The notes below the pieces were generated by a model that searched no databases, was not told where the DNA came from, and worked only from the letters and a program-made list of their open reading frames with translations. DNA of 15,929 bases, from contig CALVVW010000039.1 of the NCBI GenBank assembly GCA_944364005.1, forward strand, positions 1 to 15,929, written 5' to 3'. The number at the start of each line of letters is the position of its first letter. Within the stretch, counting starts at the first letter, position 1. This document shows, piece after piece, positions 6,811 to 12,920 of this stretch. Source of the DNA: an uncultured Bacilli bacterium (GTDB lineage: Bacteria; Bacillota_I; Bacilli_A; RF39; UBA660). Both the position numbers and the translations under genes were made by a program.

Positions 6811-7927
6811 ATAACTTATTCAACTCATTTCTGGCATGGATTAATTCTTTTATAAAAATATCTAATTCTTCTTTGGTTGTTTTATAAGAGATGCTAATTC
6901 TTAGACTATGACTTGCTCTTGTTGAATCTTTTGTTAGGAATAAGACAGCAAGAGATGCATTCGATGTTGCACATGCTGTTTTGGTTGAAATATAGATTTC
7001 TTTTTCTTCTAGAGCATGTAACATAGTTTCTGGTTTTATGTTTTCTATACTAATATTTAAAATATTAGGAATCGCGTCTATTGGAGAGTTGATGGTAATA
7101 TTTTCTTTGGTTAATTCTTCTCTTAGATAATCATTTAATTTTTTTACCTTATTTTCTTTTTCTTCTATATTTTCATATGCTAGTCTTAAAGCTTTAGCCG
7201 TGGATACAATTAGAGGTGTTGCGGGTGTCCCGCTTCTATCTTTGGTTGTTGATTTTCCACCATGTATTAAGGGCTCTATTACGATGTTTTCTTTCTTGAT
7301 TAGTGCACCTATTCCTTTCATACCATAGAATTTCTGGGCAGAAAAACTTGCTAGGTCTACGTTTGTTAAATCTATTTTTTCTTTTCCCATACTTTGCGTA
7401 ATATCAGAGTGAAAAAAGGCTTTAGGATGTTTTTTTACTATTTTTCCTATCTCGTTTACTGGTTGAATTATTCCTAGTTCACTACTAATACTAGCTATCG
7501 TTACTAATATTGTATCCTCTCTTAATTTCTTTTCTAAATCTTCTAAATCCACTTTACCTGATGGTGTTAAATTTACATATTCTATTTCAAAGCCCAACTC
7601 TTTTAGATAATTTAGTGGTTCTATAATAGAAGAATGTTCTAATGGTGTTGTAATAATATGTTTTCCTCTATTTTGATATTTTAAACAAATTCCTTTTATC
7701 GCTGTATTATTGGCTTCACTTGCTCCACTGGTATAGATAATTTCATTTGGTTTTACACCTAAAATAGTTGCTATTTGAGAAGTTGCTCTATCAATTAATC
7801 TTTTAGCATCTACTCCTAGTTTATGTAGAGAATTAGGATTACCTATTATTTTTTTTGTTGTTTCTATATAACTATTTAATACACTTTCCTCTACTGGTGT
7901 TGTGGCACTGTAATCTAGATAAATCAT
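6794..7927 (-). CDS. Cysteine desulfurase (NifS/IscS-like)
   Basis: A PLP enzyme that removes sulfur from cysteine as an enzyme-bound persulfide, for Fe-S clusters or tRNA thiolation. 377 residues, normal length. Visible landmarks: M-I-Y-L-D-Y-S-A-T-T-P at the start; T66-S-G-A-S-E-A-N-N cofactor loop; H98 stacking on PLP (P-L-E-H-S-S); H173-S-D175-I-T-Q; PLP lysine K199 in S-F-S-A-Q-K-F-Y-G; R231-S-G-T-P; and catalytic C319 in K-T-A-C-A-T-S-N. The usual H before the PLP lysine (SxHK) is Q198 here, and the following GPKG is GMKG. These are mild departures that should be tolerated, though they make it a divergent member. No IscU/SufU scaffold or ThiI gene lies beside it, so its sulfur acceptor is unknown. 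A GAAGGAAG Shine-Dalgarno precedes the ATG. It follows the 212-aa gene by 18 bases and overlaps the thioredoxin-like gene by 17, which indicates an operon. Confidence 0.93.
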   Translation of the reverse strand: MIYLDYSATTPVEESVLNSYIETTKKIIGNPNSLHKLGVDAKRLIDRATSQIATILGVKPNEIIYTSGASEANNTAIKGICLKYQNRGKHIITTPLEHSSIIEPLNYLKELGFEIEYVNLTPSGKVDLEDLEKKLREDTILVTIASISSELGIIQPVNEIGKIVKKHPKAFFHSDITQSMGKEKIDLTNVDLASFSAQKFYGMKGIGALIKKENIVIEPLIHGGKSTTKDRSGTPATPLIVSTAKALRLAYENIEEKENKVKKLNDYLREELTKENITINSPIDAIPNILNISIENIKPETMLHALEEKEIYISTKTACATSNASLAVLFLTKDSTRASHSLRISISYKTTKEELDIFIKELIHARNELNKLYVKKD

Positions 7928-7945
7928 TTACTTCCTTCTTTCTTT

Positions 7946-8584
7946 TTACTTTCTTCTATTTGGATTCATGGTAATTATATGGTTTAAAATATTAGAAAAT
8001 CTTTTGATTCCTTTTAATTCTTCTCCGCTCATTTGCCATAGTAGTCTAGGAGAAAATTTTACTTTTCCTTCTCTTTGTAATTCTTCTAATTCCGCTGGTG
8101 ATATTCCTTTTACACCTCGATAATCATCTATATCTAAAGCAGGGTCTACAATATATCTTGTCTGTATTTGATTTAATACTTCTTGATTTTCTACTGTAAT
8201 TTCAAAACTATTACTTTTTATTCTTATAAATGAAGGAGATTTCATACGTTTCATTTCATCTATTTGGAAATAGTCAATTCTTGGTTGTAATTTTCCACAA
8301 TCTGCAAGACTTTCTTTATTTCCAACTAAAAAGCCATTTTTTATTCCTGTATCTGTAAATTTTGATTTGGATGCTAAAAAATATCCTACTGCTTCTTTGT
8401 AGTCATCTTCCGAATTTAAAATATCAAATCCACCTTCGCCTGTATAGTTTTTATCTTCTCTATGTCCCATGAAATATTGTGGTATTGTATCTAGTTCATT
8501 ATTCTCATTTATTATTACCACCATATCGCCATCTTTTGTAAATACCGTTGTCATAATTGAATGCACATAAATTTTATCAGCCAT
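7946..8584 (-). CDS. Conserved-looking hypothetical protein, 212 aa
   Basis: I do not recognise the family. It is soluble, without signal peptide or membrane segments. The N-terminal half (about 5-95) is rich in short strands (I-Y-V-H-S-I-M-T-T-V-F, D-M-V-V-I-I-N-E-N-N-E-L) with many Asp/Gly residues. The C-terminal third (about 160-212) is helical, with a compact S-P-A-E-L-E-E-L-Q-R-E-G-K-V pattern and a basic tail (N-P-N-R-R-K). Only one cysteine. The ATG at 8584 has a good GAGGGAGA Shine-Dalgarno and a promoter just upstream. It is the first gene before the cysteine desulfurase (18-base gap), so it may be co-expressed with sulfur metabolism, but nothing in the protein itself shows a sulfur role. 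Confidence 0.8.
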   Translation of the reverse strand: MADKIYVHSIMTTVFTKDGDMVVIINENNELDTIPQYFMGHREDKNYTGEGGFDILNSEDDYKEAVGYFLASKSKFTDTGIKNGFLVGNKESLADCGKLQPRIDYFQIDEMKRMKSPSFIRIKSNSFEITVENQEVLNQIQTRYIVDPALDIDDYRGVKGISPAELEELQREGKVKFSPRLLWQMSGEELKGIKRFSNILNHIITMNPNRRK

Positions 8585-8605
8585 ATTCTCCCTCTTTCTT
8601 TTCTT

Positions 8606-8634
8606 ATTTTATCACGTTTCTTTCTTTTCCAAAA
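8606..8634 (-). promoter_or_regulatory. Probable promoter of the 212-aa / cysteine desulfurase operon
   Basis: Minus strand: extended -10 TG-A-TAAAAT (hexamer 8606-8611) with TTTTGG at the -35 position, 17 bases upstream (8629-8634, weak). It sits between a terminator at 8635-8657 and the start codon at 8584. Confidence 0.6.
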
Positions 8635-8657
8635 GAAAAAATGCTACTTAGGCATTT
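8635..8657 (-). terminator. Intrinsic terminator after the relQ operon
   Basis: Minus strand: stem AAATGC / GCATTT (8652-8657 with 8639-8644), loop CTAAGTA, followed by T-rich sequence. The hairpin includes the last codons and stop of the 67-aa gene. Confidence 0.75.
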
Positions 8658-8847
8658 CTTCTTTACTATCTCCGCTAATGTTATACAGTTTATAATTAAG
8701 TTGAGCCATTGCTAATTCTATTGTCATCAACTTTTCACTTTTATCTAGTTTATCATTTTCTAATAAACTAGTCACTATTTCTTCTGCACCCTTTAATATT
8801 GCCTCTTTATTTTCTAATACATTTATTTTATCCAACATATAATTCAT
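8644..8847 (-). CDS. Small helical protein, 67 aa, co-transcribed with the (p)ppGpp synthetase
   Basis: Not recognised. Almost wholly helical and acidic, with heptad-like Leu/Ile spacing (residues about 5-56) and no membrane segment or cysteine. The start at 8847 is supported by a strong AAGGAGGT Shine-Dalgarno, which lies inside the last codons and stop of the synthetase gene. The gap between the two genes is only two bases, so translation is almost surely coupled. Its own stop lies in the terminator hairpin. The tight link to a RelQ-type enzyme makes a partner or regulator possible, but this is inference from position alone. Confidence 0.75.
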   Translation of the reverse strand: MNYMLDKINVLENKEAILKGAEEIVTSLLENDKLDKSEKLMTIELAMAQLNYKLYNISGDSKEEMPK

Positions 8848-8849
8848 CC

Positions 8850-9482
8850 TTAGACCTCCTTATTATTTTCAATATATTTTTTTATTACTTCATATAGATG
8901 TTGCATCTTCACGTCTATTACTTTTATTTCATCAGAACATTCTAATAATTCTCTTTGGAGATGAAGTGGAATTTCCTTGGGAAGTTTATATTGTAATTTA
9001 TGATCTAGTGATGCCCAGAAATCCATAGCTACTGTTCTTATCTGTATTTCTGCTTCTATATATTCTAATTTTTCTTCTAAGTGTACTGGTACTAAAACAT
9101 TTAAGTGATAACTTGTATATCCTGTATCTTTCGGATTTGCTATATAATCACTTTCATTTATAATTTTAAATGTCTTAGAATTTTTAATAATTCCTACAAT
9201 ATCATAAACATCCGATAAGAAAGAACAAACAATTCTAAATCCTACAATATCATGAATGTGTTTTTTTATATTTTCTACGTTCTTTTCATAACCTTTTTCC
9301 TCTAATTTTTTTAAGATACTTCTTTCTGATTTTAATCTAGACTTAATGTGTTCTACGGGATTATATTCATTTTTATATTCATATTCTTTTAATAATATTT
9401 CTAAGTCTGCCTCTAATTTTGTTTTTGCAAACTTGTACTTTAACATCATGGCATCCCATTCTTTAGAATCTATGTTATTCAT
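8850..9482 (-). CDS. relQ: Small alarmone synthetase, (p)ppGpp synthetase of the RelQ (YjbM/YwaC) type
   Basis: Transfers pyrophosphate from ATP to GDP or GTP (or GMP) to make (p)ppGpp-type alarmones; cytoplasmic. 210 residues with only the synthetase domain, no hydrolase HD or TGS/ACT regions, as in small alarmone synthetases. Motifs: H45-I-K-S-R-L-K-S-E-R-S (ATP-binding basic helix); D78-I-V-G-F-R83 with the metal-binding Asp; Y113-I-A-N-P-K-D-T-G-Y122-T-S-Y-H126 (the G-loop whose Tyr stacks on guanine); E143-A-E145-I-Q-I-R-T with the catalytic Glu; and A-M-D-F-W-A-S-L-D-H typical of RelQ/RelP. The C-terminal helix (about 175-205) fits the RelQ tetramer-forming region, which favours RelQ over RelP. 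A strong AAGGAGGT Shine-Dalgarno stands before the ATG. It has its own promoter, with a terminator-like hairpin between promoter and gene, and is followed by a coupled 67-aa gene. Confidence 0.92.
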   Translation of the reverse strand: MNNIDSKEWDAMMLKYKFAKTKLEADLEILLKEYEYKNEYNPVEHIKSRLKSERSILKKLEEKGYEKNVENIKKHIHDIVGFRIVCSFLSDVYDIVGIIKNSKTFKIINESDYIANPKDTGYTSYHLNVLVPVHLEEKLEYIEAEIQIRTVAMDFWASLDHKLQYKLPKEIPLHLQRELLECSDEIKVIDVKMQHLYEVIKKYIENNKEV

Positions 9483-9501
9483 TCAGACCTCCTTGTTAGG
9501 C

Positions 9502-9525
9502 AAAAAAAGGACTGTTCTTGTCCCT
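9502..9525 (-). terminator. Terminator-like hairpin just upstream of relQ
   Basis: Minus strand: stem AGGGAC / GTCCTT (9520-9525 with 9507-9512; one G-U pair), loop AAGAACA, then seven T. It can end transcripts of the two genes upstream. It also lies downstream of the relQ promoter at 9536-9564, so the relQ transcript would begin with it. Loop and flanks (CAAGAACAG) nearly match the terminator at 3944-3962. Confidence 0.8.
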
Positions 9526-9535
9526 GGCGGTATTC

Positions 9536-9564
9536 ATTGTACCATATTTTTTACTTTTTGTCAT
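9536..9564 (-). promoter_or_regulatory. Strong sigma-A-type promoter for relQ
   Basis: Minus strand: -35 ATGACA (9559-9564, five of six), 17-base spacer, extended -10 TG-G-TACAAT (hexamer 9536-9541). Transcription should begin near 9529, only a few bases before the hairpin at 9507-9525. The -35 box touches the stop codon of the upstream gene. Confidence 0.75.
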
Positions 9565-9836
9565 TACTTTCTTGTGTTTTGATAATAGTCTCTTTCAGCA
9601 ATACTCATTGCAATTTGATCTAGTTCTTCTTGTTGTTCTTTTTCTAAATCTACTATTTTATACTCTACTTCTTGTAGTAATTCCTTTGCTGTTTTACATT
9701 TGTTATAGTTAATATGATATCTCATTAATACTTCTATTTCATAGGTTGTTAGAAATAAATTTTGCTTCGTTTTATGCAATTTATTTTTCTCAAAGTCTAG
9801 GCTATTTACTAGTTTTTCTATATTATATTCTTTCAT
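9564..9836 (-). CDS. Small helical protein, 90 aa, unknown function
   Basis: Not recognised. All-helical and strongly charged, with long stretches suitable for coiled coil (about 12-35 and 50-80); one cysteine (C47 region) and no membrane segment. The Shine-Dalgarno before the ATG at 9836 is weak (AGAAGA), and the gene follows the anchored 176-aa protein by 17 bases, so it is probably translated from the same message. Its stop codon is at the -35 box of the relQ promoter. Confidence 0.65.
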   Translation of the reverse strand: MKEYNIEKLVNSLDFEKNKLHKTKQNLFLTTYEIEVLMRYHINYNKCKTAKELLQEVEYKIVDLEKEQQEELDQIAMSIAERDYYQNTRK

Positions 9837-9853
9837 TCTTCTACTCTTTCATT

Positions 9854-10384
9854 TTATTTACATGAATAACCATTATTTTTCATATGAGTCATGAATTCGC
9901 CTTCTGTATATGCGTCTTTTATTTTTAATGTTACTACATCTTTTGCTTTTGTATTAGCATTAATTTTTATTTGTAAATCATCTTCGTTTGTAAATTCTAT
10001 GTTATTTAAAATCAAAGTTTCATTATTTTTATCTACCATTATATGTGCAACAATTCTATCTGAATCTTGTGTAATTTTTACTGCATTTTTTGGCAAATAT
10101 TCATAGGAACTTTTAATTGCAAACTTAATTGAGTTTAGATAGCTATTTTCTTCTTGAATATAATTTTGGGGTAAAATGATTGTCTTTGTTAAATCCATTT
10201 TTGCAATATTATTGCTACTTAAGGTCACTTTTAAATTTTCTACTATTTGAATTCCTTGTTCTGTTGTAGCGGTTTTACTACATTCTATATAGGGTTGTTT
10301 TATGGTTGCAAATAAGTAGATAATAATACTAATTAATAATACCGTTACTATTATTGGAAATATTCTACCTTGCCTTAAAGTCAT
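9854..10384 (-). CDS. Membrane-anchored extracytoplasmic protein, 176 aa, unknown function
   Basis: A basic start, one strong membrane segment (about 9-27) and a soluble domain of about 145 residues that should lie outside the membrane. There is no clear lipobox: C35 lies eight or more residues beyond the hydrophobic stretch. The domain alternates strands and is framed by two lone cysteines, C35 near its start and C175, the next-to-last residue, which could form a disulfide tying both ends. The pattern E-C-S-K-T-A-T, followed by repeated beta strands (V-E-N-L-K-V-T-L, then M-D-L-T-K-T-I-I-L), is reminiscent of DUF1307-like secreted proteins, but I would not assign it. The ATG at 10384 has an AGAGGTGAG Shine-Dalgarno and a good promoter upstream. 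Confidence 0.75.
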   Translation of the reverse strand: MTLRQGRIFPIIVTVLLISIIIYLFATIKQPYIECSKTATTEQGIQIVENLKVTLSSNNIAKMDLTKTIILPQNYIQEENSYLNSIKFAIKSSYEYLPKNAVKITQDSDRIVAHIMVDKNNETLILNNIEFTNEDDLQIKINANTKAKDVVTLKIKDAYTEGEFMTHMKNNGYSCK

Positions 10385-10407
10385 TTAACTCACCTCTTTA
10401 TACGCTT

Positions 10408-10436
10408 ATCTTAACCTATATCTATGTTTTCGTCAA
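10408..10436 (-). promoter_or_regulatory. Sigma-A-type promoter of the 176-aa gene
   Basis: Minus strand: -35 TTGACG (10431-10436), exactly 17 bases, -10 TAAGAT (10408-10413). It lies between the hsp20 terminator and the start codon at 10384. Confidence 0.7.
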
Positions 10437-10460
10437 GAGTTCTATTACAGACAAATTTCT

Positions 10461-10486
10461 AAAAGAAAAAGTCGCTTACTAGCGAC
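10461..10486 (-). terminator. Intrinsic terminator of hsp20
   Basis: Minus strand: perfect GC-rich stem GTCGCT / AGCGAC (10481-10486 with 10471-10476), loop AGTA, then TTTTTCTTTT. It starts seven bases after the hsp20 stop codon. Confidence 0.9.
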
Positions 10487-10492
10487 CATTTA

Positions 10493-10888
10493 TTATTTAA
10501 TTTCGATAACTTTTTTCGTGTCTACTTCTTCTTTTTTAGGAACTACAAGTTTTAGCATTCCGTTTTCAAATGATGCATCAATTTTATCTTCATCTAAATC
10601 TCCTAAATAGAAGCTTCTTTCATATTTACCATAAGTTCTTTCACGACGAATATAATTTTTCTCTTTATCTTCTTCGTTAACTTCATTTTTCTTTTCAGCT
10701 TTGATTGTCAAATATCCATCTTTTGTTTCGACAGAAATTTCATCTTTGTTAAATCCTGGAATATCCATCTCAATATGATAATCGCCAGCTTTTTCATAGA
10801 TATCACATTTCATGCTTTGTTCCTTTCTTGAAGAAATAAAATCATCAAAAATATCATCTAAATAAAATTTTCTTGGCATTAAATCCAT
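10493..10888 (-). CDS. Small heat-shock protein Hsp20 (alpha-crystallin family)
   Basis: An ATP-independent holdase that keeps unfolding proteins from aggregating; cytoplasmic oligomer. 131 residues from the start chosen here (134 from an upstream ATG at 10897). Family marks, numbered from the upstream ATG: short N-terminal arm with F-D-D-F; alpha-crystallin domain about 28-122 with D45-I-P-G-F; A108-S-F-E-N-G-M-L-K-L-V-V-P-K (the AxxxNGxL signature); and C-terminal I131-E-I133 tail, the IxI motif that docks between dimers. The ATG at 10888 is preferred because the AAAGGAAG Shine-Dalgarno nearly touches the first ATG but is well spaced from the third-codon-later one. The gene is monocistronic, with its own terminator. 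Its promoter carries a CIRCE element, so it is very likely repressed by HrcA and induced by heat. Confidence 0.95.
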   Translation of the reverse strand: MDLMPRKFYLDDIFDDFISSRKEQSMKCDIYEKAGDYHIEMDIPGFNKDEISVETKDGYLTIKAEKKNEVNEEDKEKNYIRRERTYGKYERSFYLGDLDEDKIDASFENGMLKLVVPKKEEVDTKKVIEIK

Positions 10889-10918
10889 ATTTATCATCTT
10901 CCTTTCATTTACAATTAT

Positions 10919-10947
10919 GTTATACCACTATTTTTAGCACTTGTCAA
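10919..10947 (-). promoter_or_regulatory. Sigma-A-type promoter of hsp20
   Basis: Minus strand: consensus -35 TTGACA (10942-10947), exactly 17 bases, -10 TATAAC (10919-10924). The -35 box lies inside the CIRCE element, so bound HrcA would block RNA polymerase. Confidence 0.88.
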
Positions 10948-10960
10948 TAGCGAGTGCTAA
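10934..10960 (-). promoter_or_regulatory. CIRCE element (HrcA operator)
   Basis: Inverted repeat TTAGCACTC - nine bases - AAGTGCTAA on the minus strand. It matches the CIRCE consensus TTAGCACTC-N9-GAGTGCTAA with a single mismatch (A for G in the second arm). It overlaps the hsp20 promoter -35 and spacer. CIRCE usually marks groE and dnaK operons in Firmicutes. Confidence 0.93.
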
Positions 10961-11017
10961 ATTATTTTTATTTTTTACAGTTTTTTTAAATTTTATACTA
11001 GTTTTGATAAAGTTCCT

Positions 11018-11049
11018 AAAAAAAATAATTTCCTAGTGTAGGAAATTAT
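11018..11049 (-). terminator. Strong intrinsic terminator after the UbiB-family gene
   Basis: Minus strand: 11-base perfect stem ATAATTTCCTA / TAGGAAATTAT (11039-11049 with 11025-11035), loop CAC, then a run of T. The stem includes the stop codon of the upstream gene. The 60 or so bases between it and CIRCE are A/T-rich with nothing else recognisable. Confidence 0.88.
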
Positions 11050-12608
11050 AATTTTTTAAATTTAGAAATAATTAATTTATAAAGTAACCATACTGTACAG
11101 ATAATGGCACCAAGCATATAAAGATAAAATATAAATGGTAACTCATACTCTGATTTTACAACCATTTGACTTGTTCCAATAATAAAGGCTACATCTAGGG
11201 CGCTAATGATTACTAAATGAACAATTCGCTCAATTCTATCTATTTGGTGCTTAGAATCAGTTAGTTCAACATTAAACCTTAATTCGCCACTATTTATTCC
11301 CTTTAACGTCTGTAGAGCTTCATTTGGTATTAATAGTAGGTTTGCTCCACTTTTCATGCTGGATAAAGCAAATTCTCCTATTTTTTCTTTATCGAATACG
11401 TTTTCTACGGGATTGGATTTTTTTTGTAAGACTTCAATTAAATTAATATTAGGACTAACCTTCTCTAATGTTCCTTCTAATACTACAATTCCTCTTACTA
11501 ACATTGATATTTCTTTTGGTAGTGTAATTTCATTTCTTCTAAGTAAGATAAACATTTCTGTTACAAACTCTTTGATATCGATATTTGCAATTGCGGTTGT
11601 TTTATTCTTGTCTAGTACTTTCCTAACATCATTTTTTAATTGCATATAGTCTGTTCTATTATTAGACACATCTAATAAAGTTAAGATATGAGCTACTTCA
11701 TTAATATCATTTTTTACGATTGCCATAATGCAATTTTCAAGTAGTGTTCTATTTCTTTTAGATAGTCTTCCCATCATACCAAAGTCTAGAAAAGCAATTT
11801 TGCCATCTACAATTTTTATATTATCTGAATGAGGATCTGCGTGATAAAAACCATCATCAATTGCTTGCTTTAAATAATTATGAGCTAATTTTTCAGCAAT
11901 TTCATCTAAGTCATATCCAGCTTTTACTAATTCTTCTTTTTCTGATATTTTAAAACCTTCAATATATTCCATGACTAAGATATTAGAAGTGGAATATTTA
12001 CTATAGACTTTTAATGGTTTTATATATACAATGTCTTTATTATTTTGTAAGAACTCCTCTATATGTTGTTTTTCTGTATGAAAGTTCATCTCCTTTTTAG
12101 CACTTTCATACATTTCATCTACTACCATTGTAAGATCAATAATATCTCCAAATATTTTATTTAACCTTAAAATACTAATTACCTTTTTTAATAGTTTGGC
12201 ATCTCTTGCCATTAATTCTTCAATGTTTTCTCTTCTTATTTTAACAGCAACAATTTCTCCTGTTTTTAATTTTGCTTTATGTACTTGAGCAATGGATGCA
12301 GATCCTACAGGAAGTTTATCAATTTCTAAAAATATTTCTTCTGGAGCACAGTCATATTCTCTTTTTAATATCTCTTCTATTTTTTCATAAGGCATTGGTT
12401 TTACTGAATGTTTTAATTTTTGTAATTCCTTACAATATTCTTTTGGAAGTAAATCATCTCTTGATGATAATATTTGACCCATTTTTACAAATGTTGGACC
12501 AAGTTCTTCTAAGGCTAGACGGACATTCTTGGGAGTAGGATTTTTTGCTAATTGATACTTTTTTACAATAGCAATGATTTCTCCTAATCTGCTAGTACTA
12601 TTTTTCAT
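11046..12608 (-). CDS. ABC1/ADCK/UbiB-family protein kinase-like membrane protein
   Basis: An atypical kinase-fold ATPase linked, in organisms with quinones, to isoprenoid lipid handling; in Firmicutes its role is unsettled. 520 residues. Landmarks: the family-specific K42-M-G-Q45 motif in L-G-P-T-F-V-K-M-G-Q-I-L-S-S-R; the A-rich loop G102-S-A-S-I-A-Q-V-H110 that replaces the usual P-loop; V-A-V-K123 lysine; hinge M213-E-Y-I-E-G; catalytic loop H256-A-D-P-H-S-D-N263 (usually HADPHPGN, so two residues differ, but the metal-binding N is kept); and D275-F-G277. Two membrane segments follow near the C-terminus (about 465-482 and 490-512), ending in a basic tail, as usual. The start overlaps the end of the phasin-like gene by 11 bases, indicating coupling. 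It is the last gene of a three-gene operon. Confidence 0.92.
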   Translation of the reverse strand: MKNSTSRLGEIIAIVKKYQLAKNPTPKNVRLALEELGPTFVKMGQILSSRDDLLPKEYCKELQKLKHSVKPMPYEKIEEILKREYDCAPEEIFLEIDKLPVGSASIAQVHKAKLKTGEIVAVKIRRENIEELMARDAKLLKKVISILRLNKIFGDIIDLTMVVDEMYESAKKEMNFHTEKQHIEEFLQNNKDIVYIKPLKVYSKYSTSNILVMEYIEGFKISEKEELVKAGYDLDEIAEKLAHNYLKQAIDDGFYHADPHSDNIKIVDGKIAFLDFGMMGRLSKRNRTLLENCIMAIVKNDINEVAHILTLLDVSNNRTDYMQLKNDVRKVLDKNKTTAIANIDIKEFVTEMFILLRRNEITLPKEISMLVRGIVVLEGTLEKVSPNINLIEVLQKKSNPVENVFDKEKIGEFALSSMKSGANLLLIPNEALQTLKGINSGELRFNVELTDSKHQIDRIERIVHLVIISALDVAFIIGTSQMVVKSEYELPFIFYLYMLGAIICTVWLLYKLIISKFKKL

Positions 12609-12918
12609 CCTGTTTCTTGGTATCTTCCTTTTGATTTTCTTTTAATAAATCTGTTAATTCTTGTTTTTCTTCCTTGGATAATGATTTTAGGGCTTCTTTT
12701 ATTTTTTCGTATGAAGTATCTTCATTTACTACTACTGTTACATTTTCTTTCATTTTTTCTTTTAGATTATGCTTTAATTCTTCGTTAGCAACTTTTCCAG
12801 CTTCTAACATTTCTTCACCTTTTTGTAAAAGATCTTTCTTTAACTCGTTAGCTTTGTCATTTGTCATAGACATTGCGCCTAATCCCATTAAAAATATATT
12901 TTTTAATTCTTCTTTCAT
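12598..12918 (-). CDS. Phasin-like (PhaF-type) small helical protein
   Basis: 106 residues. The N-terminal segment M-K-E-E-L-K-N-I-F-L-M-G-L-G-A-M-S-M-T, followed by a long amphipathic helix with K-A-N-E-L-K-K-D-L-L-Q-K-G, resembles the phasin-related proteins (polyhydroxyalkanoate granule regulator PhaF type) that are often found beside UbiB/AarF-family genes in Firmicutes. The second half is Glu/Lys-rich and helical, with a disordered Gln/Asp/Lys tail. No polyhydroxyalkanoate synthase is in the window, so the name describes likeness rather than function; a lipid- or membrane-surface helical protein acting with the UbiB-family kinase is more likely. The ATG at 12918 has a GAAGGA Shine-Dalgarno within the end of the preceding gene, two bases after its stop. 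The gene's own stop codon lies inside the next gene. Confidence 0.7.
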   Translation of the reverse strand: MKEELKNIFLMGLGAMSMTNDKANELKKDLLQKGEEMLEAGKVANEELKHNLKEKMKENVTVVVNEDTSYEKIKEALKSLSKEEKQELTDLLKENQKEDTKKQDEK

Positions 12919-12920
12919 TC

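Noticed and set aside
9483..9535. Riboswitch or T-box leader ahead of relQ
   Set aside because: Only about 50 bases separate the predicted transcript start from the start codon, with one small hairpin. There is no room for a known ligand-binding fold and no T-box sequence.
10889..10897. ATG at 10897 as the hsp20 start
   Set aside because: The AAAGGAAG element is almost in contact with it; the ATG at 10888 has workable spacing. The difference is three residues and not decisive.
10974..10999. Plus-strand promoter-like pair TTTACA and TATACT upstream of CIRCE
   Set aside because: The spacing is only 14 bases, and no plus-strand gene follows.
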